This document shows, piece after piece, positions 61,449-64,000 of a stretch of 64,000 nt of DNA. The stretch is from NCBI GenBank assembly GCA_963700105.1, contig CAVOWL010000002.1, positions 1 through 64,000 of the forward strand. Reading direction: 5' to 3'. The notes beneath the pieces are model-generated. The model made no database searches and had not been told where the DNA came from. It saw only the letters and a program-made list of their open reading frames with translations. This DNA comes from CAVUWL01 sp963700105 (GTDB lineage: Bacteria; Actinomycetota; Thermoleophilia; Solirubrobacterales; 70-9). The position numbers and the translations under genes are program-made. The first letter of the stretch is position 1; each line of letters begins with the position of its first letter.

Positions 61449-64000
61449 TTGGCACGTTCGAACGCTGCCCCCGTAACCCGCAGGAGTTTTTCCCGACTAA
61501 CGAACCCGCTCGAGGTCCCCCATCTGATCGATATTCAGCGCCGCTCCTTTGCGGAGCTGACCGATCCGAAAAAGGGTGGCCTGCGAGAGACGATCAACGA
61601 CATATCCCCGATTGAGGACTACACGGGGAACCTGGCGATCGTCTTTGGCGAGTTCAAATTCGAGGACCCGCCCCATACGATCGAGGAGTGTCGCGAGAAG
61701 GACATGACCTACTCGCGACCGCTGACGGCCACGGTCGCCTTCCAAAGCAAGGAGACCGGCGAGATCCGTGAGCAGGCCGTCTTCATGGGCGACTTCCCGT
61801 GGATGACCGACCGCGGCACCTTCATCATCAACGGCACCGAGCGCGTTGTCGTCACCCAGCTGGTCCGCTCCCCGGGTGCCTACGTGATGGCGCCCAAGGA
61901 TCCTGAGAAGCAGGTCTTCATCGCCAATCTGATGCCGGCACGCGGCTCCTGGCTGGAGTTGGAGATCGATAAAAAAGGGCGCGTCTACGTTCGCATCGAT
62001 CGTAAGCGCAAGCTGCCGGTGACCGTGCTGCTACGGGCGATGGGTTATGTCGAGGACGAGAAGCTGCTGCAGATGTTCGACAACTCGGTCTACATGCGCC
62101 ACACGATCGAGTCCGACACCGAGGCGACCCGCACCGAAGAGGGTGCCCTGATCGAGCTGTTCAAAAAGCAGCGCCCCGGCGAGCCGCCGTCGGTTGACGC
62201 GGCAAAGAACCTGCTCGAGCAGCTCTTCTTTGACCCCAAGCGCTACGACCTGACCCGGGTCGGGCGTTACAAGCTGAACGCCCGACTTGATCTCGACATC
62301 GACCTCGGCACCCGGGTCCTCACCCACGACGACATCATCGCCTTGGTCAAGGAGCTGGTCTCGCTGCCAAAGCTGCTCGGAATCCCCGAGGAGATTGACG
62401 AGGAGAACCCGATCAAAGACTACGCGGCTGAGGCGATCACCTATCCGCGGGAGCCGGTCTATGAGCACCTCGACGAGTACGAGCATTTCGGCAATCGGCG
62501 TTTGCGCACGGTCGGTGAGTTGATCCAAGAGGCATTTCGGATTGGGCTTTACCGGATGGAGCGAGTGGTGCGCGAGCGGCTGACGACCGAAGACTCCGAC
62601 GCAATCACCCCGCAGACGATCATCAATATCCGGCCGGTGGTGGCCGCGATGAAGGAGTTCTTTGGCTCCTCTCAGCTCTCGCAGTTCATGGACCAAACGA
62701 ATAGCCTTTCCGGCCTCACCCACAGGCGCAGGCTCTCGGCCCTCGGCGCGGGTGGTCTCACCCGTGAGCGGGCACCGATCGAGGTCCGCGATGTGCACCC
62801 CACCCACTACGGCCGGATGTGCCCGATCGAGACCCCCGAGGGTCCGAACATCGGCCTGATCGGCACGCTTGCCTCCTATGCGCAGATCTCAGAGCACGGC
62901 TTCGTCACGACTCCCTATCGGATCGTCACCGATGGTGTCGTCACCGAGGAGATCGTCCACCTCGACGCGACTCAGGAGGAGGACAAAGTTATCGCCCAGG
63001 CCAACGCCGAGGTCGATCCGAAGACGGCGAGGCTAAAGGGCCCGCAGGTGCTGGTGCGCGCCGGCGAGGAGGAGTACGCGACCGCCTCTCCCAAGGAGGT
63101 CGACTATATGGACGTCTCCCCAACCCAGATCTGGTCGGTGGCAACGGCGCTGATCCCCTTCCTTGAGCACGACGACGCCAATCGGGCGCTGATGGGATCC
63201 AACATGCAGCGCCAGGCCGTTCCCCTGCTGAAGCCCGATGCGCCGCTGGTTGGAACCGGGATGGAGCGCCGCGCCGCCGTCGACACCGGTGACGTCGTCC
63301 TGGCGACGATCGACGGCGAGGTCACCCACGTCGATTCGGAGCGAATCGAGATCACCAACAGCTCCAAGAAAGCGGAGTACTCGCTTCACAAGTTCATGCG
63401 CTCCAATCAGGGCACGATCATCCACCAGCGACCAATCGTCAGTACCGGTCAGAAGGTGTCGGAGGGCGACGTTCTCGCCGATGGCTCCTCGACCGCCGGC
63501 GGAGAGATCGCGCTGGGTAAGAATTGCCTGGTCGCCTTCATGTCCTGGGAGGGCTACAACTTCGAGGACGCAATCATTCTCTCCGAGCGCTTGGTCAAGG
63601 ACGACGAGCTGACCTCGATCCATATCGAGGAGTACGAGATCGACGCGCGCACCACAAAGCTCGGCGATGAGGAGGTCACCCGCGATATCCCCAATCGTTC
63701 CGAGGAGAGCCTGCGCAACCTCGACGAGCGCGGAATAGTCAGAGTTGGTGCCGAGGTCGTCTCGGGCGACCTGCTGGTCGGAAAGGTGACCCCGAAGGGG
63801 GAGACCGAGCTGACCGCCGAGGAGAAGCTGATTCGGGCGATCTTTAAGGAGAAGGCCCGCGAGGTGCGCGATACCTCGTTGAAGGTGCCGCACGGAGAGG
63901 GTGGTGTGGTGATCGACGTGCTCACATTCAGTCGTGACGCAGGCGATGACCTACCACCGGGAGTCAATGACTTGGTCCGCGTCTACGTGGCGACCAAGCG
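61449..64000 (+). CDS. rpoB: DNA-directed RNA polymerase subunit beta (partial, runs off window)
   Basis: Starts at TTG 61449 behind GAGGAG (61434-61439) and stays open to the end of the window: ~850 codons, about 70% of the usual length. Begins MARSNAAPVTRRSFSRLTNP, LEVPHLIDIQRRSF. Recognisable beta-subunit blocks include the rifampicin region near 62659 (FFGSSQLSQFMDQTNSLSGL, THRRRLSALGAGG), the following PIETPEGPNIGLIG, and NFEDAIILSERLV near 63560. The classic rifampicin-contact residues D516, H526 and S531 (E. coli numbering) are present, while 518 and 520 read Thr and Ser. The non-ATG start explains why a simple ATG scan would miss it. Confidence 0.95.
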   Translation, partial: MARSNAAPVTRRSFSRLTNPLEVPHLIDIQRRSFAELTDPKKGGLRETINDISPIEDYTGNLAIVFGEFKFEDPPHTIEECREKDMTYSRPLTATVAFQSKETGEIREQAVFMGDFPWMTDRGTFIINGTERVVVTQLVRSPGAYVMAPKDPEKQVFIANLMPARGSWLELEIDKKGRVYVRIDRKRKLPVTVLLRAMGYVEDEKLLQMFDNSVYMRHTIESDTEATRTEEGALIELFKKQRPGEPPSVDAAKNLLEQLFFDPKRYDLTRVGRYKLNARLDLDIDLGTRVLTHDDIIALVKELVSLPKLLGIPEEIDEENPIKDYAAEAITYPREPVYEHLDEYEHFGNRRLRTVGELIQEAFRIGLYRMERVVRERLTTEDSDAITPQTIINIRPVVAAMKEFFGSSQLSQFMDQTNSLSGLTHRRRLSALGAGGLTRERAPIEVRDVHPTHYGRMCPIETPEGPNIGLIGTLASYAQISEHGFVTTPYRIVTDGVVTEEIVHLDATQEEDKVIAQANAEVDPKTARLKGPQVLVRAGEEEYATASPKEVDYMDVSPTQIWSVATALIPFLEHDDANRALMGSNMQRQAVPLLKPDAPLVGTGMERRAAVDTGDVVLATIDGEVTHVDSERIEITNSSKKAEYSLHKFMRSNQGTIIHQRPIVSTGQKVSEGDVLADGSSTAGGEIALGKNCLVAFMSWEGYNFEDAIILSERLVKDDELTSIHIEEYEIDARTTKLGDEEVTRDIPNRSEESLRNLDERGIVRVGAEVVSGDLLVGKVTPKGETELTAEEKLIRAIFKEKAREVRDTSLKVPHGEGGVVIDVLTFSRDAGDDLPPGVNDLVRVYVATK

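Overview
The window (64 kb, high GC) looks like the chromosome of an actinobacterium of the Thermoleophilia/Solirubrobacterales type. The right end carries the conserved block rpmG-secE-nusG-rplK-rplA-rplJ-rplL-rpoB with actinobacterial-looking proteins. The left two thirds is filled with very large exported NHL/FN3-like/propeller proteins that I associate with Thermoleophilia. That taxonomic assignment is inference from protein character, not from a search.

Layout. 0-1.1 kb: a hicBA toxin-antitoxin pair (hicA frameshifted) and a doubtful ORF. 1.07-2.35 kb: a decapitated TetR gene joined to the 3' end of a type B secreted-protein gene. This junction is explained by one internal deletion of about 15 kb in a lost third operon copy. 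2.5-21.2 kb: operon copy 1. It has a sigma70-type promoter, a leader ORF with three strong hairpins, a short NHL protein (A1), then A2-B1-C1-B2. A2 and C1 are intact; B1 and B2 carry several frameshifts. 21.3-24.4 kb: a degraded ECF-type sigma factor and a further secreted protein. 24.7-26.0 kb: a double-domain TetR regulator, divergent from operon copy 2. 26.1-41.3 kb: operon copy 2 (promoter, A2'-B1'-C1'-B2'), all four genes intact, followed by an intact ECF-type sigma factor (42.3-42.8 kb).

The operon proteins work as a set by gene order and by extremely tight coupling: every stop overlaps the next start. At four junctions the sequence GGAGGT-N5-GTGA serves both as the C-terminal codons (Gly-Gly-x-Lys-stop) and as the ribosome binding site and start of the next gene. 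All members have signal peptides and end in Lys/Arg/His-rich tails. This suggests a secreted or surface-bound multi-protein assembly of unknown function, possibly controlled by the neighbouring TetR and sigma factor.

42.8-56.5 kb is a decaying mobile/defence region. It holds two MNT-like nucleotidyltransferases, a complete IS256-family element (8-bp target duplication, inserted five codons from the end of a small secreted-protein gene), a DUF4160-DUF2442 pair, a Phd-PIN pair flanked by 115-bp direct repeats, vapB with a broken vapC, broken sigma, replication-relaxation-like, integrase and cell-wall-hydrolase genes, an IS982-like remnant, and hipBA. The last two lie between an intact tRNA-Thr(GGT) and a copy of its 3' half. 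From 56.6 kb on the sequence is ordinary: an acyl-CoA dehydrogenase, then the ribosomal/RNA polymerase cluster; rpoB runs off the end.

Many broken genes differ from intact ones by one base, often in a short homopolymer. Some may therefore be sequencing errors rather than true pseudogenes; several others (nonsense codon, IS insertion, large deletions) cannot be explained that way.
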